From Planctomycetota bacterium (GTDB taxonomy: Bacteria; Planctomycetota; Brocadiia; JAJRTI01), in assembly GCA_024278415.1 (NCBI GenBank), contig JAJRTI010000036.1, forward strand, positions 1 to 10,120: a stretch of DNA of 10,120 nt. Reading direction: 5' to 3'. Below the pieces are notes generated by a model that was not told the DNA's origin, did not search any database, and was given only the letters and a program-made list of their open reading frames with translations. The position numbers and the translations under genes are program-made. Below are positions 1 through 6,374 of this stretch, in pieces (the stretch's first letter is position 1; the number at the start of each line of letters is the position of its first letter).

Positions 1-127
1 ACACGCCAGTGACGCGCATGTCCTCCGCGCCCACGCGCTGCGCGCGCTTGCGCACGATGCGCACGTCCGCGTAGGAAGCGCTCGCTGCCATGGCGGAATC
101 AACGGCGAGCCGTGCGAGTGCATTCAT
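1..127 (-). CDS. TldD/PmbA-family protein, N-terminal fragment (runs off left edge)
   Basis: Reading the minus strand from the ATG at 125-127 gives 42 uninterrupted codons to the window edge. The peptide contains ASYADVRIVRKRAQRV at about residues 17-32. This is the characteristic opening of TldD/PmbA proteins: a short helix, then a 'GASYADVRI..R..Q' strand. Members of this family are metalloproteases or modulators; in E. coli TldD and TldE act together on microcin B17 and CcdA. Only the extreme N-terminus is present, so the catalytic HExxxH region and the TldD-versus-TldE distinction cannot be seen. Upstream there is only a weak purine stretch (TAGGTAG on the minus strand). The gene diverges from the TPR/glycosyltransferase gene, with 258 bp between the start codons. 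The family call rests on motif recognition over a short piece. Confidence 0.62.
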   Translation of the reverse strand, partial: MNALARLAVDSAMAASASYADVRIVRKRAQRVGAEDMRVTGV

Positions 128-385
128 GATGGGCTACCTATGTCATCGGGTCGTACAGCGGAACGGTGTCGCCGCAGCGCAGACATGGAGCGGAATGCCT
201 TCGCATTCCGGCGGACGGCGAAGGCCGCCCGCTCCGTCGCACCTCCACCCCCCAGCCGCTTGCGGCAGCGCAGCGCCTCCAGTAGCATAACATCCGGCCC
301 CCGGTGGGGTCGCGCCCAATTTGCCATAAGCTCCCCGCCCGATCAAGCCTCGCCGCGTCGCGGCGCCAAGCGGCAGCATCTGCAC
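128..385. other. Divergent intergenic spacer with hairpins
   Basis: This 258-bp spacer separates the start of the TldD-like gene (minus) from the chosen start of the TPR/glycosyltransferase gene (plus). The plus-strand frame of the downstream gene stays open back to position 140. The extra 82 residues it would add are Arg/Ser/Pro-rich, span a strong hairpin and do not resemble TPR, so I treat them as non-coding. Contents: adjacent hairpins at 187-235 (listed separately) and a near-perfect palindrome at 351-365 (CGCCGCG-T-CGCGGCG). There is also a weak sigma70-like pair, TTGCGG at 260-265 and TAGCAT at 283-288 with a 17-nt spacer, which matches the consensus only 3/6 and 4/6. Promoters for both flanking genes should lie here, but none is convincing. 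Confidence 0.6.
187..235. repeat. Two adjacent hairpins with matching tetraloops (palindromic repeat pair)
   Basis: Hairpin 1 at 191-210 is CGGAATGC-CTTC-GCATTCCG, a perfect 8-bp stem with a 4-nt loop. Directly abutting it, 211-232 folds as GCGG-A-CGGC-GAAG-GCCG-C-CCGC, a stem of 4+4 bp around one A/C mismatch. The loop of hairpin 2 (GAAG) is the reverse complement of the loop of hairpin 1 (CTTC), as expected for two related units in opposite orientation. An outer pair, GGAGCGG (187-193) with CCGCTCC (229-235), could enclose most of the element as an alternative fold. No T-tract follows, so an intrinsic terminator is unlikely. It resembles REP/BIME-style extragenic palindromes, but the copy number in the genome is unknown. 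Confidence 0.6.
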
Positions 386-2659
386 ATGAACCCTTCCGAT
401 ATCCCCAGCGACGTGGACGGCCTGCTCAACCTGGGCCGGCAGCGGGTGCTGGCGGGCGAGTCGGACCAAGCGATCCGGCTCCTGCGCCGAGCCATCGCGC
501 GGGACGCCGACAACGTCGACGTACGCTACTGGCTGGGCCGCGCGTACCGGCAAGAAGGCATGCTCGGGCCGGCGCGGGTGCAGTTCCAGATCGCAACACG
601 CCGGGCCCCCGGCCACGCGGACGCGTGGTGCGCCTTGGGCAACGTGCTGCGCGCCAAGCGCTCGTACGCCGAGGCGGAACAGGCTTTCCAGAGCGCCCTG
701 CGCGCCGACCCCAAGCACCTCCCCGCCACAACCAGCATAGGCGCGCTCTACGCAGACTGGGGCGACTGGCCTCGCGCGGCCCAAGCCTATCGCAACGCAC
801 TGCGCATCGAACACGACGACGCGGACGTGTTGTGCGACTTGGCGATCGCACTCAAGCAACTCGGCGATCTCGAAAGCGCGCAAGACGAGTGCGAGGCCGC
901 GCTCGACGTCAACCCCAGCCACGGCCGCGCACGCACGCTGCTGAACGAGTTGGGCGCCGCACACGGCCGGCCCACATTGGGCCTGTGCATGACCGCACAC
1001 GACGGCGCCGCGAGCCTGCGCGAGGGCGCGAAGCCGATCCGGGACTGCTTTGACCAAATCGTCATCGGAGACGCGGCTTCCACCGACGAGACGCGGGACG
1101 CCGCCGCGCAGATCGGCGCAGAGGTCGTCCAGGTGCAGTGGACCGGCGACTTCTCCGCGGTGCGGAACGCGGCGCTGGAGCGCGCCACGACCGACTGGGT
1201 GCTCTGGCTGGAGCCAGAAGATCGCATCGACCGCGCGGCGCTGGCGGCGATCCGCCGCGCACTGCCGCCAGAACCGACGGTGGCGTTCGAATTGCACGTG
1301 CTGACCACGGGCCGGCCGGCGTTGGAGTACCGCCAAGTGCGCGTGGTGCCCAGGCTCCCGGGCATTCGGTTCGAAGGCCGCGTCTGCGAGCGGCTGGAGG
1401 ACGCGGTCGAGCGGGCCGGCCTGGCCGTGCAGACGCTCGACGCCCAAGTCACGCGGCTGGCGTGCGTCGACGGCGCGGCGCTCCAGCTCCGCCACGACCT
1501 GCTGCTGAAGCAAGTCCAAGACCATCCCGACGACCTGGTCTCCCGCCTCCACCTCGTGCGGTCGCTCTGTGCCTTCGGCCAGACGCCGCTAGCGATCGCC
1601 TGCGCTCACGACTTAGTGGCCTTGCAGCCGGCCAGCGCCCGCGACCGCGCGGCGTGGCTCTACGCGCATATCCTCCTGGGCGAGTTGGCCCAGTCGCGCG
1701 GCGAGATGGCCGCGGCGCTGGATGCGTTCCGCCGCGCGCTTGACGCGGAGCAGGGCTACATGCCTGGCGAAGTGCGGCTCGGTGTCCTGCTGGCCTCGCA
1801 GGGGCAGCACGCGCGCGCAATCCCGCTGCTCACGGCCGGGCTCAACGCGGCGCCTGCACTGTCGAGCGTGCCCATCCCTTGGGACGCGCTGCGGCTCCAG
1901 GGGTATCTGGCCCTGGGCGTGTGCGCGGAGGGCCAAGACGATACAGAGACCGCGGAGGCTTGCTTCCGCCGCGCGCTCGAACTCGACTCGGACAACGCGG
2001 ACGCGTGCATCCGCTTGGCGCGCCTGCGCGCCCGATGCGGCGCGCGCGGCGAGGCCGTCGCACTCTACCAGCGCGCGGAACGCGTTCGGCCCGACCGAGC
2101 GGACGTGCCGCTCGGCCTGGGCAACGTGTACTTCGCCGCGGGCGAGATGGAGTCCGCGCGCACGCATTACGCGCGCGCAATGGAGATCGCGCCCGACTGG
2201 CCGGACAGCCACTTCAACGCGTCCGCGGCAGCCTACGAACAGGGCCGGCTCGACGACGCGCTCGCGCTCTGCGAGAAGGCCATGCAACTCGGCATGGACA
2301 CGCCGCTCGCCCACCGCAGCTACGCGCGCAACTTGGCGCGCGTGGGCCGCTGGGACGAGGCCCTGCGCGAATACCGCATTGCCCTGGACCGCGATCCCGG
2401 CGGAGGCCACGCCGAGGTGTGGGAAGGCCTCGAAGCCGCCCTGCGAGACGGCCGATCGGAGGAAGGCATCCGCCTTTGTGAATTGTTGGTGGAGCACGGA
2501 GAGGAGACGCCCGCTGTGTTCTGTTGCATGGGCGATCTCTACCTGAAGCTCGGCTCCATCGACGCGGCCCGAACGGCCTACCAAGCCGCAATCGACCGCG
2601 ACTCAGGCTACCAGCCCGCGCTCGAGCGCATGAACGCGCTGGCCAGCGTGAGCGCCTAG
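386..2659 (+). CDS. TPR-repeat protein with embedded, degenerate GT2-like glycosyltransferase domain
   Basis: A 757-aa protein with no signal peptide or membrane segment, probably cytoplasmic. About five TPR units fill residues 12-180 (for example ADVLCDLAIALKQLGDLESA). A GT2-like domain follows at about 196-370. A second TPR array of about eight units covers 380-750. The domain order matches bacterial 'TPR plus glycosyltransferase family 2' proteins. Family landmarks are recognisable but altered: the usual NE after the first strand is HDG (205-207); the DTGSTD-type motif is DAASTDET (229-236); GDFSAVRNAAL (254-264) is well kept; the DADD metal-binding motif reads EPED (276-279); and the usual GRxHE reads GRVCE (331-335). 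A reduced or lost transferase activity with a scaffold role is therefore possible. The ATG at 386 is chosen because TPR-like sequence begins there; the open frame reaches back to 140. No clear ribosome-binding site is seen. The TAG stop lies inside a repeat unit. Confidence 0.88.
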   Translation: MNPSDIPSDVDGLLNLGRQRVLAGESDQAIRLLRRAIARDADNVDVRYWLGRAYRQEGMLGPARVQFQIATRRAPGHADAWCALGNVLRAKRSYAEAEQAFQSALRADPKHLPATTSIGALYADWGDWPRAAQAYRNALRIEHDDADVLCDLAIALKQLGDLESAQDECEAALDVNPSHGRARTLLNELGAAHGRPTLGLCMTAHDGAASLREGAKPIRDCFDQIVIGDAASTDETRDAAAQIGAEVVQVQWTGDFSAVRNAALERATTDWVLWLEPEDRIDRAALAAIRRALPPEPTVAFELHVLTTGRPALEYRQVRVVPRLPGIRFEGRVCERLEDAVERAGLAVQTLDAQVTRLACVDGAALQLRHDLLLKQVQDHPDDLVSRLHLVRSLCAFGQTPLAIACAHDLVALQPASARDRAAWLYAHILLGELAQSRGEMAAALDAFRRALDAEQGYMPGEVRLGVLLASQGQHARAIPLLTAGLNAAPALSSVPIPWDALRLQGYLALGVCAEGQDDTETAEACFRRALELDSDNADACIRLARLRARCGARGEAVALYQRAERVRPDRADVPLGLGNVYFAAGEMESARTHYARAMEIAPDWPDSHFNASAAAYEQGRLDDALALCEKAMQLGMDTPLAHRSYARNLARVGRWDEALREYRIALDRDPGGGHAEVWEGLEAALRDGRSEEGIRLCELLVEHGEETPAVFCCMGDLYLKLGSIDAARTAYQAAIDRDSGYQPALERMNALASVSA

Positions 2660-2682
2660 CCGCATGCGCCAGCATGCGGGCG
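2657..2682 (+). repeat. Palindromic repeat unit A (plus orientation)
   Basis: TAG followed by the hairpin CCGCATGC-GCCA-GCATGCGG (2660-2679, perfect 8-bp stem, 4-nt loop) and GCG. The unit matches the reverse complement of unit B (2700-2725) at 23 of 26 positions. Two of the three differences lie opposite each other in the stem and preserve pairing. The first three bases of the unit are the stop codon of the upstream TPR gene. No T-run follows, so it is not a canonical intrinsic terminator, although it could still stabilise the mRNA 3' end. Confidence 0.7.
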
Positions 2683-2699
2683 CCAAGTGACTCACCGAT

Positions 2700-2725
2700 C
2701 TCCCGCATTCTGGCGAATGCGGCTA
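2700..2725 (-). repeat. Palindromic repeat unit B (inverted copy of unit A)
   Basis: The hairpin CCGCATTC-TGGC-GAATGCGG lies at 2703-2722 (perfect 8-bp stem). On the minus strand the unit reads TAG-CCGCATTC-GCCA-GAATGCGG-GAG, nearly identical to unit A. The stem pair G-C in A is T-A in B. Units A and B face each other across 17 bp, an arrangement like bacterial interspersed mosaic elements built from REP sequences. Confidence 0.7.
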
Positions 2726-2728
2726 CCA

Positions 2729-2755
2729 GTCGCACGCTCCACGCGTGCGGCGACA
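2729..2755 (-). repeat. Palindromic repeat unit C (divergent member)
   Basis: The hairpin CGCACGC-TCCAC-GCGTGCG lies at 2731-2749 (7-bp stem, 5-nt loop, plus a possible flanking T-G pair). Its minus-strand reading begins TTGTCGCCGCA, comparable to GGTAGCCGCA in unit B, so it seems to be the same family in the same orientation as B, with another paired substitution in the stem. The similarity is weaker than between A and B. Confidence 0.5.
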
Positions 2756-2783
2756 AGCGCCGTGCGCGTTCATCGTTTTCAGC

Positions 2784-2790
2784 AGAGGAG
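2784..2790 (+). promoter_or_regulatory. Shine-Dalgarno site that fixes the start of the secreted TIM-barrel gene
   Basis: AGAGGAG lies 4 nt before the ATG at 2795 and 7 nt before the adjacent ATG at 2798. It is the clearest ribosome-binding site in the window. It rejects the longer in-frame start at 2687, which would put 36 Arg-rich residues ahead of the signal peptide and would translate through hairpins B and C. Confidence 0.8.
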
Positions 2791-2794
2791 CCAC

Positions 2795-4663
2795 ATGATG
2801 AAACCCTACTACCGCATCGCCGCCGTTCTGCTCGCCGCGCAGGCCGCGTGCCTCGCCGCGGCCGCTCCCAAGCGCTCCGAGTTGGGCCGCTCGGTCAAGC
2901 TCACGATCGTCGTGGACAAGGTCATGCAGCCCACCGCGGGCTGGCGCACCAAAGAGTGGATGGTGAAGGCCGCGGCGGACGCGGGCTTCAACGTGTGGTG
3001 CCCGCGCGCCGGCTTCGACGACCTGGACGAAGTGCGGCAAGTCACGAAGTGGTGCGCAAAGTACGGCATCTACCACATGCCCTGGATGCGCGGCACGCTC
3101 GCCGCGCCCATGGACGACTCCGCGAAGGGCCGCCGCGTCGTGTGGGCCAACGGAGGCGAGCAGCCGCTGTGGAGCGTGAACTCGGATGAGTTCTGGGAGT
3201 GGACCACGCGCTACATCGTCGCGTACGCGAAGATCAGCGCGCAGAACCCGCACCTCATGGGCGTGTTCCTCGACTACGAGAACTACGCCAAGGGCAAGCA
3301 GGGCAACCTCTACTCGCTGAGCTACGACGACGCGATCCTGGGCAAGTTCGCCAAGGCCAAGGGCATCGCTCTCCCCGAACTCGCACTCGCGGAGCGCAAG
3401 CCGTGGCTCGACAAGCAGGGCCTCCACGACGCGTTCGAGGAGTTCCAAGTGGCCCACTGGCGCGAGCGCTGCCGCAAGCTGCGCGAGGCGGTGGACCAGT
3501 ACGCCCCCACGTTCCAATTCTGCATCTACCCCGCGCCGGGCACTCCGTTCATGGTGCAAGCCACGTGGCCGGAGTGGGCGACCCAGGCCGCGCCGATCAT
3601 CCTCGCAGACGCGTCCACGTACGGCCGGCCGTCGCGATTCTTGCCAGAAGCCGCGTCCGTCAAGGCCAACAAAGAGAGGCTCCTCAAGCGCATGCAGAGC
3701 GCGAAGGACGCGGGCATCCCATTCGTTTATGTCGGCGGCATCGACCCGGTCGTGCGCGGCGCAGACCCCGAGTTCTGCGGCAAGAACGCGGTGGGCATCA
3801 GCGAGGCCACGGACGGGTACTGGATCTTCTACGAAGGCCCTAAGTACGACACGACGCACCCGGCGTACTGGAAGTGGTTCACCTGGGCCAACCGCGCAAT
3901 CGCCGCGGGCCACTTCGCGGCGCAGCTCGAACCTCGGCAAACGCCGGAGGACTGGTCTGTGGGCCTGTTCAAGACGGGAACCAAGGGCCCAGAAGTCGCG
4001 CCGCCGAAGCCGACCGGCGAGACGGTCAAGTTCCCGCTCGTGAAGCTGCGCCGGGACAACACGATCCTCATCGCGGCCCAGGCCGGCCAGCCGGTGAAGA
4101 TCGTGCTCCAGAGCATCCCGGTCGCGAACTACAAGTCCGTGCTCGCGTGGGAGCTGCGGAGCCCGCAGATGAAGAAGCTCGCGTCCGGCGCGATCCCGCA
4201 CAAGGCCCAAGGCGCCATCGAGTTCACGCCCAAAGAGGACGGCCTGCACTTGCTCGGCGTATCGGCCGGGGCCTGCGCATACTCGCTGATCAGTTCGAAC
4301 GCGCCACTCGGACTCTACACCTGCGACGGCTTGAATCTCATCTACGGTGCGGACCGGCTCTATTTCCACGTGCCTGCAAAGGCGCGCCAGTTCACGATCT
4401 CCATGCGCGGCTGGGGCGCGGAGACGCTGCGCGTGAACGTGTTCGATCCAACCGGCAAGCAAGTCGCCACGGGCCAGACGACGACCACGGATCCCGCAGC
4501 CAAGGTTCTGGTCGCCGCAGGCGGCCACGCCGGCAAGACGTGGTCGCTCCAGGTCACTCGCGCGGACAAGGGCACGCTCGAAGACGGCCGCATCATGCTC
4601 GGGCCTAAGCTGCCCCCGGTTCTGTCGCTGCATCCATCGCACGTGTTTGGCGAACAACGTTAG
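2795..4663 (+). CDS. Secreted TIM-barrel glycoside-hydrolase-like protein with C-terminal beta domains
   Basis: A 622-aa exported protein. Residues 1-24 form a Sec signal peptide: MMKPYYR, a hydrophobic Ala/Leu core, and a likely cleavage within AAAAPKR. No good lipobox is present (QAAC is a poor match). Residues about 33-375 read as an alternating beta/alpha barrel: KLTIVVDKV; AGFNVWCPRAGFDDLDEV; YGIYHMPWMRG; HLMGVFLDYENY (154-164); FQFCIYPAPG; IILADASTYG; FVYVGGIDPV; DGYWIFYEGP (340-349). The pattern resembles uncharacterised glycosidase-like (GHL-type) barrels. D160 and E162 sit at a strand end where such enzymes carry acidic catalytic residues, but catalysis is inferred. Residues about 405-605 look like one or two beta-sandwich modules (FDPTGKQVATGQTTTT), possibly carbohydrate-binding. 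The gene leads a three-gene operon and stops 7 nt before the carbamoyltransferase start. The enzyme family and substrate are unrecognised; a non-catalytic binding protein is possible. Confidence 0.85.
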   Translation: MMKPYYRIAAVLLAAQAACLAAAAPKRSELGRSVKLTIVVDKVMQPTAGWRTKEWMVKAAADAGFNVWCPRAGFDDLDEVRQVTKWCAKYGIYHMPWMRGTLAAPMDDSAKGRRVVWANGGEQPLWSVNSDEFWEWTTRYIVAYAKISAQNPHLMGVFLDYENYAKGKQGNLYSLSYDDAILGKFAKAKGIALPELALAERKPWLDKQGLHDAFEEFQVAHWRERCRKLREAVDQYAPTFQFCIYPAPGTPFMVQATWPEWATQAAPIILADASTYGRPSRFLPEAASVKANKERLLKRMQSAKDAGIPFVYVGGIDPVVRGADPEFCGKNAVGISEATDGYWIFYEGPKYDTTHPAYWKWFTWANRAIAAGHFAAQLEPRQTPEDWSVGLFKTGTKGPEVAPPKPTGETVKFPLVKLRRDNTILIAAQAGQPVKIVLQSIPVANYKSVLAWELRSPQMKKLASGAIPHKAQGAIEFTPKEDGLHLLGVSAGACAYSLISSNAPLGLYTCDGLNLIYGADRLYFHVPAKARQFTISMRGWGAETLRVNVFDPTGKQVATGQTTTTDPAAKVLVAAGGHAGKTWSLQVTRADKGTLEDGRIMLGPKLPPVLSLHPSHVFGEQR

Positions 4664-4670
4664 CCCGCCC

Positions 4671-6374
4671 ATGCTCATCCTCGGCATCTTCGACGGAGCC
4701 CACGACACCGGCGCGTGCGTGGTGCAAGACGGCCGCATCGTGGCCGCGGTCAATGAGGAGCGCTTCACGCGCGCCAAGATGCAGGGGAGCTTCCCGCATC
4801 GGTCCATCGAGGAGGCGCTCCGCATCGCTGGGGCCGACGCGGCCGACGTGGACGCCATCGGCCTCGCGGGCGTCCTCACGCCGCAACTCTACTTCCGGCT
4901 CTTCCGCGTCCTCCAGCGCCGGTTCAAGCTCGAAGAGGGCCTCTTCTACTCCCCCAACCCCACCTGGCGATCGTGGGTCGCGGACTTCGTGCAGTTTCGA
5001 TCTGGCATCAACGACCTCACGCCGAAATCTTGGATTGGCCGCGGCGAGCGCTTCTTCATCCCGTGGGTCGTGCGCCGGGACTTGCCGGCCACGCTCAGGC
5101 ACAAGCCGATCCACATCTTCGACCACCACCTCTGCCACGCGGCTGGCGCCTACTACTGCTCCGGCTTCGACCCTTGCCTCAGCATCACGGTAGACGGCGT
5201 AGGCGACGGCGTGTCGTTCTGCGTGAGCCGTTGCGAGGGCCGCAAGATCGAGCGCCTCCACGCGATCGGCCCGCGGCACTCGATCCCGGTCTTCTACGCC
5301 CTCATCACCACGCACCTCGGATTCATCCCGTTCCGCGACGAAGGCAAGGTGCTCGGCCTGTCAGCGCGCGGAGACTCGGCCAATGTGGATGTGCCGTTTC
5401 CTATCCAGCGCGACGGCGACGGCTTTCGCAGTGCGATCCGCTTCGGCCTGGCCGCGCGGCCGCTGCTGCGCCAACTCGAACGCTACTCGAAGGAAGACGT
5501 GGCCGCATGGCTCCAGACGCACTCGGAAGCGCTCATCGTCGACACGATCGCGCAATGGGCCGAGCGCACCGGGCTACGGAACGTCGCACTCGCCGGCGGG
5601 CTCTTCGCCAACGTCCGGCTCAACCAACTCATCCTCGCGCTCCCGCAGGTGGACAACGTGTACGTCTTCCCGCAGATGGGCGACGGCGGCCTCGCGGCCG
5701 GCGCGGCGCTCGCGCTCGCGGAGCCGGAGCCGGCGTTCCTGGAGCACGTGTTCCTCGGCCCCGAGTTCCGCGACGACGAGATCGTGCGCGCGCTCAAGGC
5801 GGCCGGTTTGCCGTACGAGCGGCCCGACGACGTCGAGGAGGCCGCCGCGGAGCAACTCGCGGCCGGCAAGGTCCTCGCGCGCTTCGCTGGGCGAATGGAG
5901 TACGGACCCCGCGCGCTGGGCAACCGCTCGATCCTCGTGAGCGCGGAGGATGCCGCGGTCTGCGACAAGCTCAACACCGCGCTCGGCCGCTCGCCGTTCA
6001 TGCCCTTCGCGCCGGCCACGCCGGTCGAACGGGCCTGCGAGTGCTACACGAGCATCGCCGGCGCGGACCGCGCCGCACGCTTCATGACGATCACCTTCGA
6101 CGCGACCGAGCGCCTGCGCGATCTCTGCCCGGCCGTGGTCCACGTGGACGGCACCGCGCGCGCGCAGATCGTGGACGCGGAGACCAACCCCGGCCTGCAC
6201 AAGATCCTCGCCGCGTACGCCGCGAAGTCGGGCCGGCCGAGCCTGCTCAACACGAGCTTCAACATGCACGAGGAGCCCATCGTGTGCACGCCCGCGGACG
6301 CGGTGGACTCGTTCCAGCGCGCGGGACTCGACGGGCTCGCGATCGGGCCGTTCCTCGCAAGGCAGCACGACTGA
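4671..6374 (+). CDS. Carbamoyltransferase, NodU/CmcH/TobZ family
   Basis: A 567-aa cytoplasmic enzyme. The family uses carbamoyl phosphate and ATP, through a carbamoyl-adenylate, to O-carbamoylate sugars, antibiotics or other hydroxyl acceptors. The N-terminal ASKHA-fold part starts with ILGIFDGAHDTGACVVQDG (3-21) and NEERFTRAK (28-36). The metal-site motif DHHLCHAAGAYYCSGF is at 151-166, then DGVGDG (175-180), GKVLGLSARGD (225-235), LAGGLFANVRLN (307-318) and FPQMGDGGLAAGAAL (333-347). The C-terminal domain has FAGRMEYGPRALGNRSIL (405-422), FMPFAPA (443-449) and LLNTSFNMHEEPIV (525-538). All these landmarks are intact, so it should be active. The ATG at 4671 is chosen because the product then begins directly at the conserved strand; an upstream TTG at 4647 would overlap the previous gene. 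No Shine-Dalgarno site is visible, so translation is probably coupled to the upstream gene. The acceptor is unknown. General call very secure. Confidence 0.96.
   Translation: MLILGIFDGAHDTGACVVQDGRIVAAVNEERFTRAKMQGSFPHRSIEEALRIAGADAADVDAIGLAGVLTPQLYFRLFRVLQRRFKLEEGLFYSPNPTWRSWVADFVQFRSGINDLTPKSWIGRGERFFIPWVVRRDLPATLRHKPIHIFDHHLCHAAGAYYCSGFDPCLSITVDGVGDGVSFCVSRCEGRKIERLHAIGPRHSIPVFYALITTHLGFIPFRDEGKVLGLSARGDSANVDVPFPIQRDGDGFRSAIRFGLAARPLLRQLERYSKEDVAAWLQTHSEALIVDTIAQWAERTGLRNVALAGGLFANVRLNQLILALPQVDNVYVFPQMGDGGLAAGAALALAEPEPAFLEHVFLGPEFRDDEIVRALKAAGLPYERPDDVEEAAAEQLAAGKVLARFAGRMEYGPRALGNRSILVSAEDAAVCDKLNTALGRSPFMPFAPATPVERACECYTSIAGADRAARFMTITFDATERLRDLCPAVVHVDGTARAQIVDAETNPGLHKILAAYAAKSGRPSLLNTSFNMHEEPIVCTPADAVDSFQRAGLDGLAIGPFLARQHD

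Noticed and set aside
260..288. Sigma70-like promoter TTGCGG-17-TAGCAT
   Set aside because: Only 3/6 and 4/6 consensus matches in a 258-bp GC-rich spacer; this is within chance expectation, so it is mentioned but not called.
140..385. N-terminal extension of the TPR/glycosyltransferase protein by 82 residues
   Set aside because: The extension is Arg/Ser/Pro-rich, runs through a perfect hairpin and shows no domain; TPR-like sequence begins just after the ATG at 386.
143..1552. 469-codon antisense open frame over the TPR/glycosyltransferase gene
   Set aside because: Shadow of the GC-rich sense strand; no recognisable motif and it crosses the intergenic hairpins.
2657..2755. CRISPR-like array
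   Set aside because: The three units are in mixed orientation, have different stems and lack regularly sized unique spacers; no cas gene is nearby.
2687..2794. Upstream in-frame start for the secreted TIM-barrel gene
   Set aside because: It would put an Arg-rich leader before a typical Sec signal peptide and translate repeats B and C; a strong AGAGGAG site fixes the later start.
2723..4879. 718-codon antisense open frame over the secreted TIM-barrel gene
   Set aside because: No start context or domain, and a composition rich in Arg, Ala, Val and Leu that mirrors the third-position GC bias of the sense gene.
4973..6373. Long open frame preceding the GH42-like gene, overlapping the carbamoyltransferase
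   Set aside because: The translation is Arg/Pro/Gly-rich low-complexity sequence typical of an out-of-frame reading of a high-GC gene; the overlapping carbamoyltransferase has all family motifs.
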